Positions 47,520-63,080 of a stretch of 64,000 nt of DNA are shown piece by piece. Position numbers and translations under genes: made by a program. Location of the stretch: positions 32,812,821-32,876,820 of the forward strand of contig CM069590.1 in the NCBI GenBank assembly GCA_035771175.1, given 5' to 3'. Numbering within the stretch: position 1 is the stretch's first letter; each line of letters starts with the position of its first letter. The stretch is from Paratinospora sagittata. Lineage: Eukaryota; Streptophyta; Magnoliopsida; Ranunculales; Menispermaceae. Under the pieces are notes generated by a model, which saw only the letters and a list, made by a program, of their open reading frames with translations, made no database searches and was not told the DNA's origin.

Positions 47520-50500
47520 AACCATTTCATTGACTCAAAACACTTTGATATAAGATTAAACACTTTTAAATAATTCAAAACTCATTAAAATTATGACTAA
47601 AACCTTTCAGAAAACATTTTTTTCAAAATGAAATACTATATCGAAAGTGATTTTGAAGACGTTGCAATTTTCAGAGTTTTAGTGCTAAGAGTGATCGAGT
47701 GGTTACCCTACACACCAAAGATCCAACTAATGCATTAGACATGAGATATGTCTTCGTTCTTCGAGCTTGATCTTTGTAGAATTCGAAAGCTATTGTTTGA
47801 TGGGTTCTTGACGCAAAACAGGTGATGTGTTCCTTTTTGATGTGTTATCTTACCTAGACCACTTCATATACTTAGAGTTTTAAACAATGGATAGCCTCTG
47901 CAAATCTTAGCACACAAGGGATAAAATGAAGAACTAGCTGAACATCAAGACAGATTGCAATTTTGATTCAATTCGAAGCCTTTTTTTGGAAAGGCAAGAA
48001 TCATTACTTTCTTCTCTTGAGAAACTCTTCGAAAAGCTCAATCTAACTTGCAAATATCATGCGTGTTGTATTTTTGAAAATCAGAGAATAAGTGTTTTAT
48101 AAAATTTGAAATTGAAGGTTAAAGAGCAAGAGTACTACAAAATGATTTGAATTCAAAACATTGTTCAATCTAAAGTTTTATGGGCGTGCGAGATAATGGG
48201 AATCATCTAGGTGTTACTAGAGAATATTTCAATTAAGATAACCAGGCAAAACTGTGAAGGAATAGAAAAATTGAGCAAGCAGAAGTGCCCACATTTTTCT
48301 CGTTAGAAATATAAGATTTTAGTCTAAGACGTGCAAATTGCTGGATAGCCTTATTTTTGAAAAATTAATATTTTGACACTAAAAAACCACTTCATTGACA
48401 CATACCACTTTGATATAAGATTAAACACTTTTAAATAATTCAAAACTCATTAAAATTATGATTAAAACCTTTCAGAAAATAATTTTTTTCAAAATAAAAT
48501 ACTATACCGAAAGTGATTTTGAAGACTTTGCAATTTTCAGAGTTTTAGTGCTGAGATTGATCGAGGGGTTACCCTACACACCAGAAATCAAACTAATGCA
48601 TTAGACATGAGATATGTCTTCGTTCTTCGAGCTTGATCTTTGTAGAATTCGAAAGCTATTGTTTGATGTGTTCTTGATGTAAAACAGCTGATGTGTTCCT
48701 TTTTAATGTGTTATCTTACCGAGACAACTTCATATACTTAGAGTTTTAAACAATGGATAGCCTCTGCAAATCTTAGCACACGAGGGATAAAATGAAGAAC
48801 TAGCTGAACATCAAGACAGATTGCAATTTTGATTCAATTCGAAGCCTTTTTTTGCAAAGGCAACAATCATTACTTTCTTCTCTTGAAAAACTCTTCGAAA
48901 AGCTCAATCTAACTTGCAAATATCATGCGTGTTGTATTTTTGAAAATCAGAGAATAAGTGTTTTATAAAATTTGAAGTTGAAGGTTAAAGAGCAAGAGTA
49001 CTACAAAATGATTTGAAATCAAAACATTGTTCAATCTAAAGTTTTTTGGGCGTGCGAGACAATGGGAATCATATAGGTGTTACTAGAGAATATTTCAATT
49101 AAGATAACCTGGCAAAACTGTGAAGGAATAGAAAATCGAGCAAGCAGTAGTGCCCACATTTTTCTCGTTAGAAACATCAGATTTTAGTCTAACACGTGCC
49201 TATTGCTGGATAGCCTTATTTTTGAAAAATTAATATTTTGACACTAAAGAACCATTTCATTGACTCAAAACACTTTGATATAAGATTAAACACTTTTAAA
49301 TAATTCAAAACTCATTAAAATTATGACTAAAACCTTTCAGAAAACATTTTTTTCAAAATGAAATACTATATCGAAAGTGATTTTGAAGACGTTGCAATTT
49401 TCAGAGTTTTAGTGCTAAGAGTGATCGAGTGGTTACCCTACACACCAAAGATCCAACTAATGCATTAGACATGAGATATGTCTTCGTTCTTCGAGCTTGA
49501 TCTTTGTAGAATTCGAAAGCTATTGTTTGATGGGTTCTTGACGCAAAACAGGTGATGTGTTCCTTTTTGATGTGTTATCTTACCTAGACCACTTCATATA
49601 CTTAGAGTTTTAAACAATGGATAGCCTCTGCAAATCTTAGCACACAAGGGATAAAATGAAGAACTAGCTGAACATCAAGACAGATTGCAATTTTGATTCA
49701 ATTCGAAGCCTTTTTTTGGAAAGGCAAGAATCATTACTTTCTTCTCTTGAGAAACTCTTCGAAAAGCTCAATCTAACTTGCAAATATCATGCGTGTTGTA
49801 TTTTTGAAAATCAGAGAATAAGTGTTTTATAAAATTTGAAATTGAAGGTTAAAGAGCAAGAGTACTACAAAATGATTTGAATTCAAAACATTGTTCAATC
49901 TAAAGTTTTATGGGCGTGCGAGATAATGGGAATCATCTAGGTGTTACTAGAGAATATTTCAATTAAGATAACCAGGCAAAACTGTGAAGGAATAGAAAAA
50001 TTGAGCAAGCAGAAGTGCCCACATTTTTCTCGTTAGAAATATAAGATTTTAGTCTAAGACGTGCAAATTGCTGGATAGCCTTATTTTTGAAAAATTAATA
50101 TTTTGACACTAAAAAACCACTTCATTGACACATACCACTTTGATATAAGATTAAACACTTTTAAATAATTCAAAACTCATTAAAATTATGATTAAAACCT
50201 TTCAGAAAATAATTTTTTTCAAAATAAAATACTATACCGAAAGTGATTTTGAAGACTTTGCAATTTTCAGAGTTTTAGTGCTGAGATTGATCGAGGGGTT
50301 ACCCTACACACCAGAAATCAAACTAATGCATTAGACATGAGATATGTCTTCGTTCTTCGAGCTTGATCTTTGTAGAATTCGAAAGCTATTGTTTGATGTG
50401 TTCTTGATGTAAAACAGCTGATGTGTTCCTTTTTAATGTGTTATCTTACCGAGACAACTTCATATACTTAGAGTTTTAAACAATGGATAGCCTCTGCAAA

Positions 50501-50990
50501 TCTTAGCACACGAGGGATAAAATGAAGAACTAGCTGAACATCAAGACAGATTGCAATTTTGATTCAATTCGAAGCCTTTTTTTGCAAAGGCAACAATCAT
50601 TACTTTCTTCTCTTGAAAAACTCTTCGAAAAGCTCAATCTAACTTGCAAATATCATGCGTGTTGTATTTTTGAAAATCAGAGAATAAGTGTTTTATAAAA
50701 TTTGAAGTTGAAGGTTAAAGAGCAAGAGTACTACAAAATGATTTGAAATCAAAACATTGTTCAATCTAAAGTTTTTTGGGCGTGCGAGACAATGGGAATC
50801 ATATAGGTGTTACTAGAGAATATTTCAATTAAGATAACCTGGCAAAACTGTGAAGGAATAGAAAATCGAGCAAGCAGTAGTGCCCACATTTTTCTCGTTA
50901 GAAACATCAGATTTTAGTCTAACACGTGCCTATTGCTGGATAGCCTTATTTTTGAAAAATTAATATTTTGACACTAAAGAACCATTTCAT
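47520..50990. repeat. Higher-order block: pair of satellite units (1730 bp) duplicated
   Basis: About 47520-49250 recurs at about 49250-50980. Both copies share the private variants tatgactaaaacc, gacgttgcaatt, agatccaactaatgc, ttttttggaaaggc, gcgagataatggg, aaccaggcaaaac, taaaacagctgatg, cacgagggataa and agcagtagtgcc. By eye the copies are almost identical, so the event is recent. The copies diverge where the second continues with aagaataaacattttt. Confidence 0.85.
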
Positions 50991-53900
50991 TGACTCAAAA
51001 CACTTTGATATAAGAATAAACATTTTTAAATAATTCAAAACTCATTAAAATTATGATTAAAACCTTTCGGAAAACATTTTTGTAAAAATGAAATACTATA
51101 TCGAAAGTGATTTTGAAGACTTTGCAATTTTCAGAGTTTTAGTGCTAAGATTGATCGAGGGGTTACCTTACACACCAGAGATCAAACTAATGCGTTAGAC
51201 ATGAGATATGTCTTCATTCTTCGAGCTTAATCATTGTAGAATTAGAAAGCTATTGTTTGATGTGTTCTTGATGCAAAACAGGTGATGTGTTCCTCTTTGA
51301 TGTGTTATCTTACCGAGACCACTTCATATACTTAGAGTTTTAAACAATGGATAGCCTCTGCAAATCTTAGCACACAAGGGATAAAATGAAGAACTAGCTG
51401 AACATCAAGACAGATTGCAATTTTGATTCATTTCGAAGCCTTTTTTTGCAAAGGCAAGAATCATTACTTTCCTCACTTGAAAAACTCTTCGAAAAGCTCA
51501 ATCTAACTTGCAAATATCGTGCGTGTTGAATTTTTGAAAATCAGAGAATGAGTGTTTTATAAAATTTGAAGTTGAAGGTTAAAGAGCAAGAGTACTAAAA
51601 TGATTTGAATTCAAAACATTGTTCAATCTAAAGTTTTTTGGGACTGCGAGACAATGGAAATCATCTAGGTGTTACTAGAGAATATTTCAATTAAGATAAC
51701 CTGGCAAAACTGTGAAGGTATAGAAAAATTGAGCAAGCAGAAGTGCCCTCATTTTTCTCGTTAGAAATATAAGATTTTACTCTAAGACGTGCAAATTGCT
51801 GGATAGCCTTATTTTTGAAAAATTAATATTTTGACACTAAAGAACCATTTCATTGACTCAAAACACTTTGATATAACATTAAACACTTTTAAATAATTCA
51901 AAACTCATTAAAATTATGATTAAAACCTTTCAGAAAACATTTTTTTCAAAATGAAATACTATATCGAAAGTGATTTTGAAGACTTTGCAATTTTCAGAGT
52001 TTTAGTGCTGAGAGTGATCGAACGGTTACCCTACACACCAAAGATCAAACTAATGCATTAGACATGAGATATGTCTTCGTTCTTCGAGCTTGATCTTTGT
52101 AGAATTCGAAAGCTATTATTTGATGGGTTCTTGACGCAAAACAGGTGATGTGTTCCTTTTTGATGTGTTATCTTACCTAGACCACTTCATATACTTAGAG
52201 TTTTAAACAATTGATAGCCTCTGTAAATCTTAGCACACAAGGGATAAAATGAAGAACTAGCTGAACATCAAGACAGATTGCAATTTTGATTCAATTCGAA
52301 GCCTTTTTTTGCAAACGCAAGAATCATTACTTTCTTCTCTTGAAAAACTCTTCGAAAAGCTCAATCTAACTTGCAAATATCGTGCGTGTTGAATTTTTGA
52401 AAATCAGAGAATGAGTGTTTTATAAAATTTGAAGTTGAAGGTTAAAGAGCAAGAGTACTAAAATGATTTGAATTCAAAACATTGTTCAATCTAAAGTTTT
52501 TTGGGACTGCGAGACAATGGAAATCATCTAGGTGTTACTAGAGAATATTTCAATTAAGATAACCTGGCAAAACTGTGAAGGAATAGAAAAATCGAGCAAG
52601 CAGAAGTGCCTACATTTTTCTCCTTAGAAATATAAGATTTTAGTCTAAGACGTGCAAATTGCTGGATAGCCTTATTTTTGAAAAATTAATATTTTGACAA
52701 TAAAGAACCATTTCATTAACTCAAAACACTTTGATATAAGATTAAACACTTTTAAATAATTCAAAACTCATTAAAATTATGATTAAAACCTTTCAGAAAA
52801 CATTTTTTTCAAAATGAAATACTATATCGAAAGTGATTTTGAAGACTTTGCAATTTTCAGAGTTTTAGTGCTAAGATTGATCGAGGGTTACCTTACACAC
52901 CAGAGAGCAAACTAATGCGTTAGACATGAGATATGTCTTCGTTCTTCGAGCTTGATCATTGTAGAATTCGAAAGCTATTGTTCGATGTGTTCTTGATGCA
53001 AAACAGGTGATGTGTTCCTCTTTGATGTGTTATCTTACCGAGACCACTTCATATACTTAGAGTTTTAAACAGTGGATAGCCTCTGCAAATCTTAGCACAC
53101 AAGGGATAGAATGAAGAACTAGCTGAACATCAAGACAGATTGCAATTTTGATTCATTTCGAAGCCTTTTTTTGCAAAGGCAAGAATCATTACTTTCTTCT
53201 CTTGAAAAACTCTTCGAAAAGCTCAATCAAACTTGCAAATATCGTGCGTGTAGAATTTTTGAAAATCAGAGAATGAGTGTTTTATAAAATTTGAAGTTGA
53301 AGGTTAAAGAGCAAGAGTACTAAAAAATAATTTGAATTCAAAACATCGTTCAATCTAAAGTTTTTTGGGACTGCGAGACAATGGGAATCATCTAGGTGTT
53401 ACTAGAGAATATTTCAATTAAAATAACCTGGCAAAACTGTGAAGGAATAGAAAAATCGAGCAAGCAGAAGTGCCCACATTTTTCTCGTTAGAAATATCAG
53501 ATTTTAGTCTAAGACGTGCCAATTGCTGGATAGCCTTATTTTTGAAAAATTAATATTTTGACACTAAAGAACCATTTCATTGACTCAAAACACTTTGATA
53601 TAAGATGAAACACTTTTAAATATTTCAAAACTCATTAAAAGTATGATTAAAACGTTTCAGAAAACATTTTTTTCAAAATGAAATACTATATCGAAAGTGA
53701 TTTTGAAGACTTTGCAATTTTCAGAGTTTTAGTGCTGAGAGTGATCGAGCGATTACCCTACGCACCAAAGATCAAACTAATGCATTAGACATGAGATATG
53801 TCTTCGTTCTTCGAGCTTGATCTTTGTAGAATTCGAAAGCTATTGATTGATGGGTTCTTGACGCAAAACAGGTGATGTGTTCCTTTTTGATGTGTTATCT

Positions 53901-56538
53901 TACCTAGAGCACTTCATATACTTAGAGTTTTAAACAATGGATAGCCTCTGTAAATCTTAGCACACAAGGGATAAAATGAAGAACTAGCTGAACATCAAGA
54001 CAGATTGCAATTTTGATTCAATTCGAAGCCTTTTTTTGCAAAGGCAAGAATCATTACTTTCTTCTCATGAAAAACTCTTCGAAAAGCTCAATCTAACTTG
54101 CAAATATCGTGCGTGTTGTATTTTTGAAAATCGGAGAATAAGTGTTTTATAAAATTTGAAGTTGAAGGTTAAAGAGCAAGAGTAGTACAAAATGATTTGA
54201 ATTCAAAACATTGTTCAATCTAAAGTTTTTTGGGCGTGCGAGACAATGGGAATCATCTAGGTGTTACTAGAGAATATTTCAATTAAGATAACCTTGCAAA
54301 ACTGTGAAGGAATAGAAAAATTGAGCAAGCAGAAGTGCCCACATTTTTCTCGTTAGAAATATTATATTTTAGTCTAAGACGTGCCAATTGCTCGATAGCC
54401 TTATTTTTGAAAAATTAATATTTTGACACTAAAGAACCATTTCATTGACTCAAAACAATTTGATATAAGAATAAACACTTTTAAATAATTCAAAACTCAT
54501 TAAAATTATGATTAAAACCTTTCAGAAAACATTTTTGTAAAAATGAAATACTATATCGAAAGTGATTTTGAAGACTTTGCAATTTTCAGAGTTTTAGTGC
54601 TAAGATTGATCGAGGGGTTACCTTACACACCAGAGATCAAACTAATGCATTAGACATGAGATATGTCTTCGTTCTTCGAGCTTGATCATTGTAGAATTCG
54701 AAAGCTATTGTTTGATGTGTTCTTGATGCAAAACAGGTGATGTGTTCCTCTTTGATGTGTTGTCTTACCGAGACCACTTCATATACTTACAGTTTTGAAC
54801 AATGGATAGCCTCTGCAAATCTTAGCACACAAGGGATAAAATGAAGAACTAGCTGAACATCAAGACAGATTGCAATTTTGATTCAATTCGAAGCCTTTTT
54901 TTGCAAAGGCAAGAATCATTACTTTCTTCTCTTGAAAAACTCTTCGAAAAGCTCAATCTAACTTGCAAATATCGTGCGTGTTGAATTTTTGAAAATCAGA
55001 GAATGAGTGTTTTATAAAATTTGAAGTTGAAGGTTAAAGAGCAAGAGTACTAAAAAATGATTTGAATTCAAAACATTGTTCAATCTAAAGTTTTTTGGGC
55101 GTGCGAGAGAATGGGAATCATCTAGGTGTTACTAGAGAATATTTCAATTAAGATAACCTGGCAAAACTGCGAAGGAATAGAAAAATCGAGCAAGCAGAAG
55201 TGCCCACATTTTTCTCGTTAGAAATATAAGATTTTAGTCTAAGACGTGCAAATTGCTGGATAGCCTTATTTTTGAAAAATTAATATTTTGACACTAAAGA
55301 ACCATTTCATTGACTCAAAACACTTTGATATAAGATTAAACACTTTTAAATAATTGAAAACTCATTAAAATTATGATTAAAACCTTTCAAAAAACATTTT
55401 TTTCAAAATGAAATACTATATCGAAAGTGATTTTGAAGACTTTGCAATTTTCAGAGTTTTAGTGCTGAGATTGATCGAGGGACACACCAGATATCAAACT
55501 AATGCATTAGACATGAGATATGTCTTCGTTCTTCGAGCTTGATCTTTGTAGAATTCGAAAGCTATTGTTTGATGTGTTCTTGATGCAAAACAGGTGATGT
55601 GTTCCTTTTTGATGTGTTATCTTATCGAGACCACTTCATATACTTAGAGTTTTAAACAATGGATAGCCTCTGCAAATCTTCGCACACAAGGGATAAAATG
55701 AAGAACTAGCTGAACATCAAGACAAATTGCAATTTTGATTCAATTCGAAGCCTTTTTTTGCAAAGGCAAGAATCATTACTTTCTTCTCTTGAAAAACTCT
55801 TCGAAAAGCTCAATCTAACTTGCAAATATCGTGCGTGTTGTATTTTTGAAAATTAGAGAATGAGTGTTTTATAAAATTTGAAGTTGAAGGTTAAAGAGCA
55901 AGAGTAGTACAAAATGATTTGAATTCAAAACATTGTTCAATCTAAAGTTTTTTGGGCGTGCGAGACAATGGGAATCATCTAGGTGTTACTAGAGAATATT
56001 TCAATTAAGATAACCTTGCAAAACTGGGAAGGAATAGAAAAATTGAGCAAGCAGAAGTGCCCACATTTTTCTCGTTAGAAATATTAGATTTTAGTCTAAG
56101 ACGTGCCAATTGCTCGATAGCCTTATTTTTGAAAAATTAATATTTTGACACTAAAGAACCATTTCATTGACTCAAAACACTTTGATATAAGAATAAACAC
56201 TTTTAATTAATTCAAAACTCATTAAAATTATGATTAAAACCTTTCGGAAAACATTTTTGTAAAAATGAAATACTATATCGAAAGTGATTTTGAAGACTTT
56301 GCAATTTTCAGAGTTTTAGTGCTAAGATTGATCTAGGGGTTACCTTACACACCAGAGATCAAACTAATGCATTAGACATGAGATATGTCTTCGTTCTTCG
56401 AGCTTGATCATTGTAGAATTCGAAAGCTATTGTTTGATGTGTTCTTGATGCAAAACAGGTGATGTGTTCCTTTTTGATGTGTTATCTTATCGAGACCACT
56501 TCATATACTTAGAGTTTTAAACAATGGATAGCCTCTGC

Positions 56539-58268
56539 AAATCTTCGCACACAAGGGATAAAATGAAGAACTAGCTGAACATCAAGACAAATTGCAATTT
56601 TGATTCAATTCGAAGCCTTTTTTTGCAAAGGCAAGAATCATTACTTTCTTCTCTTGAAAAACTCTTCGAAAAGCTCAATCTAACTTGCAAATATCGTGCG
56701 TGTTGTATTTTTGAAAATTAGAGAATGAGTGTTTTATAAAATTTGAAGTTGAAGGTTAAAGAGCAAGAGTAGTACAAAATGATTTGAATTCAAAACATTG
56801 TTCAATCTAAAGTTTTTTGGGCGTGCGAGAGAATGGGAATCATCTAGGTGTTACTAGAGAATATTTCAATTAAGATAACCTGGCAAAACTGCGAAGGAAT
56901 AGAAAAATCGAGCAAGCAGAAGTGCCCACATTTTTCTCGTTAGAAATATCAGATTTTAGTCTAAGACGTGCAAATTGCTGGATAGCCTTATTTTTGAAAA
57001 ATTAATATTTTGACACTAAAGAACCATTTCATTGACTCAAAACACTTTGATATAAGATTAAACACTTTTAAATAATTGAAAACTCATTAAAATTATGATT
57101 AAAACCTTTCAAAAAACATTTTTTTCAAAATGAAATACTTTATCAAAAGTGATTTTGAAGACTTTGCAATTTTCAGAGTTTTAGTGCTGAGATTGATCGA
57201 GGGGTAACCCTACACACCAGATATCAAACTAATGCATTAGACATGAGATATGTCTTCGTTCTTCGAGCTTGATCTTTGTAGAATTCGAAAGCTATTGTTT
57301 GATGTGTTCTTGATGCAAAACAGGTGATGTGTTCCTTTTTGATGTGTTATCTTATCGAGACCACTTCATATACTTAGAGTTTTAAACAATGGATAGCCTC
57401 TGCAAATCTTCGCACACAAGGGATAAAATGAAGAACTAGCTGAACATCAAGACAAATTGCAATTTTGATTCAATTCGAAGCCTTTTTTTGCAAAGGCAAG
57501 AATCATTACTTTCTTCTCTTGAAAAACTCTTCGAAAAGCTCAATCTAACTTGCAAATATCGTGCGTGATGTATTTTTGAAAATTAGAGAATGAGTGTTTT
57601 ATAAAATTTGAAGTTGAAGGTTAAAGAGCAAGAGTAGTACAAAATGATTTGAATTCAAAACATTGTTCAATCTAAAGTTTTTTGGGCGTGCGAGAGAATG
57701 GGAATCATCTAGGTGTTACTAGAGAATATTTCAATTAAGATAACCTGGCAAAACTGCGAAGGAATAGAAAAATCGAGCAAGCAGAAGTGCCCACATTTTT
57801 CTCGTTAGAAATATCAGATTTTAGTCTAAGACGTGCAAATTGCTGGATAGCCTTATTTTTGAAAAATTAATATTTTGACACTAAAGAACCATTTCATTGA
57901 CTCAAAACACTTTGATATAAGATTAAACACTTTTAAATAATTGAAAACTCATTAAAATTATGATTAAAACCTTTCAAAAAACATTTTTTTCAAAATGAAA
58001 TACTTTATCAAAAGTGATTTTGAAGACTTTGCAATTTTCAGAGTTTTAGTGCTGAGATTGATCGAGGGGTAACCCTACACACCAGATATCAAACTAATGC
58101 ATTAGACATGAGATATGTCTTCGTTCTTCGAGCTTGATCTTTGTAGAATTCGAAAGCTATTGTTTGATGTGTTCTTGATGCAAAACAGGTGATGTGTTCC
58201 TTTTTGATGTGTTATCTTATCGAGACCACTTCATATACTTAGAGTTTTAAACAATGGATAGCCTCTGC
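56539..58268. repeat. Two adjacent, nearly identical satellite units
   Basis: The units at 56539 and 57404 share gacaaattgc, aaaattagagaatg, cgagagaatggg, aactgcgaagg, tactttatcaaaag and ggggtaacccta. The only difference I noticed is gcgtgttgtat against gcgtgatgtat. This is a single-unit tandem duplication of recent origin. Confidence 0.8.
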
Positions 58269-61200
58269 AAATCTTCGCACACAAGGGATAAAATGAAGAA
58301 CTAGCTGAACATCAAGACAAATTGCAATTTTGATTCAATTCGAAGCCTTTTTTTGCAAAGGCAAGAATCATTACTTTCTTCTCTTGAAAAACTCTTCGAA
58401 AAGCTCAATCTAACTTGCAAATATCGTGCGTGTTGTATTTTTGAAAATTAGAGAATGAGTGTTTTATAAAATTTGAAGTTGAAGGTTAAAGAGCAAGAGT
58501 AGTACAAAATGATTTGAATTCAAAACATTGTTCAATCTAAAGTTTTTTGGGCGTGCGAGACAATGGGAATCATCTAGGTGTTCCTAGAGAATATTTCCAT
58601 CAAGATAACCTCGCAAAACTGTGAAGGAATAGAAAAATCGAGCAAGCAGAAGTGCCCACATTTTTCTCGTTAGAAATATCAGATTTTAGTCTAAGACGTG
58701 CAAATTGCTGGATAGCCTTATTTTTGAAAAATTAATATTTTGACACTAAAGAACCATTTCATTGACTCAAAACACTTTGATATAAGATTAAACACTTTTA
58801 AATATTTCAAAACTCATTAAAATTATGATTAAAACCTTTCAGAAAACATTTTTTTCAAAATGAAATACTATATCGAAGGTGATTTTGAAGACTTTGCAAT
58901 TTTCAGAGTTTTAGTGCTGAGATTGATCGAGGGGTTACCCTGCACACCAGAGATCAAACTAATGCATTAGACATGAGATATGTCTTCGTTCTTCGAGCTT
59001 GATCTTTGTAGAATTCGAAAGCTATTGTTTGATGTGTTCTTGATGCAAAACAGGTGATGTGTTCCTTTTTGATGTGTTATCTTATCGAGACCACTTCATA
59101 TACTTAGAGTTTTAAACAATGGAGAGCCTCTGCAAATCTTCGCACACAAGGGATAAAATGAAGAACTAGCTGAACATCAAGACAGATTGCAATTTTGATT
59201 CAATTCGAAGCCTTTTTTGCAAAGGCAAGAATCATTACTTTCTTCTCTTGAAAAACTCTTCGAAAAGCTCAATCTAACTTGCTAATATCGTGCGTGTTGT
59301 ATTTTTGAAAATCAGAGAATGAGTGTTTTATAAAATTAGAAGTTGAAGGTTAAAGAGCAAGAGTAGTACAAAATGATTTGAATTCAAAACATTGTTCAAT
59401 CTAAAGTTTTTTGGGCGTGCGAGACAATGGGAATCATCTAGGTGTTACTAGAGAATATTTCCATTAAGATAACCTGGCAAACCTGTGAAGAAATAGAAAA
59501 ATTGAGCAAGCAGAAGTGCCCACATTTTTCTCGTTAGAAATATCAGATTTTAGTCTAAGACGTGCAAATTGCTGGGTAGCCTTATTTTTGAAAAATTAAT
59601 ATTTTGACACTAAAACCATTTCATTGACTCAAAACACTTTGATATAAGATTAAACACTTTTAAATATTTCAAAACTCATTAAAATTATGATTAAAACCTT
59701 TCAGAAAACATTTTTTTCAAAATGAAATACTATATCGAAAGTGATTTTGAAGACTTTGCAATTTTCAGAGTTTTAGTGCTGAGATTGTTCGAGGGGTTAC
59801 CCTACACACCAGAGATCAAACTAATGCATTAGACATGAGATATGTCTTCGTTCTTCGAGCTTGATCTTTGTAGAATTCGAAAGCTATTGTTTGATGTGTT
59901 CTTGATGCAAAACTGGTGATGTGTTCCTTTTTGATGTGTTATCCTATCGAGACCACTTCATATACTTAGAGTTTTAAACAATGGATAGCCTCTGCAAATC
60001 TTCGCACACAAGGGATAAAATGAAGAACTAGCTGAACATCAAGACAGATTGCAATTTTGATTCAATTCGAAGCCTTTTTTTGCAAAGGCAAGAATCATTA
60101 CTTTCTTCTCTTGAAAAACTCTTCGAAAAGCTCAATCTAACTTGCAAATATCGTGCGTCTTGTATTTTTGTAATTCAGAGAATGAGTGTTTTATAAAATT
60201 TGAAGTTGAAGGTTAAAGAGCAAGAGTAGTACAAAATGATTTGAATTCAAAACATTGTTCAATCTAAAGTTTTTTGGGCGTGCGAGACAATGGGAATCAT
60301 CTAGGTGTTACTAGATAATATTTCCATTAAGATAACCTGGCAAAACTGTGAAGGAATAGAAAAATCGAGAAAGCAGAAGTGCCCACATTTTTCTCGTTAG
60401 AAATATCAGATTTTAGTCTAAGACGTGCAAATTGCTAGATAGCCTTATTTTTGAAAAATTAATATTTTGACACTAAAGAACCATTTCATTGACTCAAAAC
60501 ACTTTGATATAAGATTAAACACTTTTAAATAATTGAAAACTCATTAAAATTATGATTAAAACCTTTCAAAAAACATTTTTTTCAAAATGAAATACTATAT
60601 CGAAAGTGATTTTGAAGACTTTGCAATTTTCAGAGTTTTAGTGCTGAGATTGATCGAGGGGTAACCCTACACACCAGATATCAAACTAATGCATTAGACA
60701 TGAGATATGTCTTCGTTCTTCGAGCTTGATCTTTGTAGAATTCGAAAGCTATTGTTTGATGTGTTCTTGATGCAAAACAGGTGATGTGTTCCTTTTTGAT
60801 GTGTTATCTTATCGAGACCACTTCATATACTTAGAGTTTTAAACAAAGGATAGCCTCTGCAAATCTTCGCACACAAGGGATAAAATGAAGAACTAGCTGA
60901 ACATCAAGACAAATTGCAATTTTGATTCAATTCGAAGCCTTTTTTTCCAAAGGCAAGAATCATTACTTTCTTCTCTTGAAAAACTCTTCGAAAAGCTCAA
61001 TCTAACTTGCAAATATCGTGCGTGTTGTATTTTTGAAAATTAGAGAATGAGTGTTTTATAAAATTTGAAGTTGAAGGTTAAAGAGCAAGAGTAGTACAAA
61101 ATGATTTGAATTCAAAACATTGTTCAATCTAAAGTTTTTTGGGCGTGCGAGACAATGGGAATCATCTAGGTGTTCCTAGAGAATATTTCCATCAAGATAA

Positions 61201-63080
61201 CCTCGCAAAACTGTGAAGGAATAGAAAAATCGAGCAAGCAGAAGTGCCCACATTTTTCTCGTTAGAAATATCAGATTTTAGTCTAAGACGTGCAAATTGC
61301 TCGATAGCCTTATTTTTGAAAAATTAATATTTTGACACTAAAGAACCATTTCATTGACTCAAAACACTTTGATATATGATTAAACACTTTTAAATATTTC
61401 AAAACTCATTAAAATTATGATTAAAACCTTTCAGAAAACATTTTTTTCAAAATGAAATACTATATCGAAGGTGATTTTGAAGACTTTGCAATTTTCAGAG
61501 TTTTAGTGCTGAGATTGATCGAGGGGTTACCCTGCACACCAGAGATCAAACTAATGCATTAGACATGAGATATGTCTTCGTTCTTCGAGCTTGATCTTTG
61601 TAGAATTCGAAAGCTATTGTTTGATGTGTTCTTGATGCAAAACAGGTGATGTGTTCCTTTTTGATGTGTTATCTTATCGAGACCACTTCATATACTTAGA
61701 GTTTTAAACAATGGAGAGCCTCTGCAAATCTTCGCACACAAGGGATAAAATGAAGAACTAGCTGAACATCAAGACAGATTGCAATTTTGATTCAATTCGA
61801 AGCCTTTTTTGCAAAGGCAAGAATCATTACTTTCTTCTCTTGAAAAACTCTTCGAAAAGCTCAATCTAACTTGCTAATATCGTGCGTGTTGTATTTTTGA
61901 AAATCAGAGAATGAGTGTTTTATAAAATTAGAAGTTGAAGGTTAAAGAGCAAGAGTAGTACAAAATGATTTGAATTCAAAACATTGTTCAATCTAAAGTT
62001 TTTTGGGCGTGCGAGACAATGGGAATCATCTAGGTGTTACTAGAGAATATTTCCATTAAGATAACCTGGCAAACCTGTGAAGAAATAGAAAAATCGAGCA
62101 AGCAGAAGTGCCCACATTTTTCTCGTTAGAAATATCAGATTTTAGTCTAAGACGTGCAAATTGCTGGGTAGCCTTATTTTTGAAAAATTAATATTTTGAC
62201 ACTAAAACCATTTCATTGACTCAAAACACTTTGATATAAGATTAAACACTTTTAAATATTTCAAAACTCATTAAAATTATGATTAAAACCTTTCAGAAAA
62301 CATTTTTTTCAAAATGAAATACTATATCGAAAGTGATTTTGAAGACTTTGCAATTTTCAGAGTTTTAGTGCTGAGATTGTTCGAGGGGTTACCCTACACA
62401 CCAGAGATCAAACTAATGCATTAGACATGAGATATGTCTTCGTTCTTCGAGCTTGATCTTTGTAGAATTCGAAAGCTATTGTTTGATGTGTTCTTGATGC
62501 AAAACTGGTGATGTGTTCCTTTTTGATGTGTTATCCTATCGAGACCACTTCATATACTTAGAGTTTTAAACAATGGATAGCCTCTGCAAATCTTCGCACA
62601 CAAGGGATAAAATGAAGAACTAGCTGAACATCAAGACAGATTGCAATTTTGATTCAATTCGAAGCCTTTTTTTGCAAAGGCAAGAATCATTACTTTCTTC
62701 TCTTGAAAAACTCTTCGAAAAGCTCAATCTAACTTGCAAACATCGTGCGTGTTGTATTTTTGTAATTCAGAGAATGAGTGTTTTATAAAATTTGAAGTTG
62801 AAGGTTAAAGAGCAAGAGTAGTACAAAATGATTTGAATTCAAAACATTGTTCAATCTAAAGTTTTTTGGGCGTGCGAGACAATGGGAATCATCTAGGTGT
62901 TACTAGATAATATTTCCATTAAGATAACCTGGCAAAACTGTGAAGGAATAGAAAAATCGAGAAAGCAGAAGTGCCCACATTTTTCTCGTTAGAAATATCA
63001 GATTTTAGTCTAAGACGTGCAAATTGCTGGATAGCCTTATTTTTGAAAAATTAATATTTTGACACTAAAGAACGATTTCA
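57900..63080. repeat. Higher-order block: three-unit segment (~2592 bp) duplicated
   Basis: Units at 58269/60861, 59134/61726 and 59996/62588 match with an offset of 2592 bp. They share rare variants: ggtgttcctagag with catcaagataacctcgc in the first, tggagagcctctg, ttgctaatatcg and a shortened actaaaaccattt in the second, and tttttgtaattcagag and ctagataatatttcc in the third. The match begins in the second half of the unit at 57404 and ends in the first half of the unit at 62588. Confidence 0.8.
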
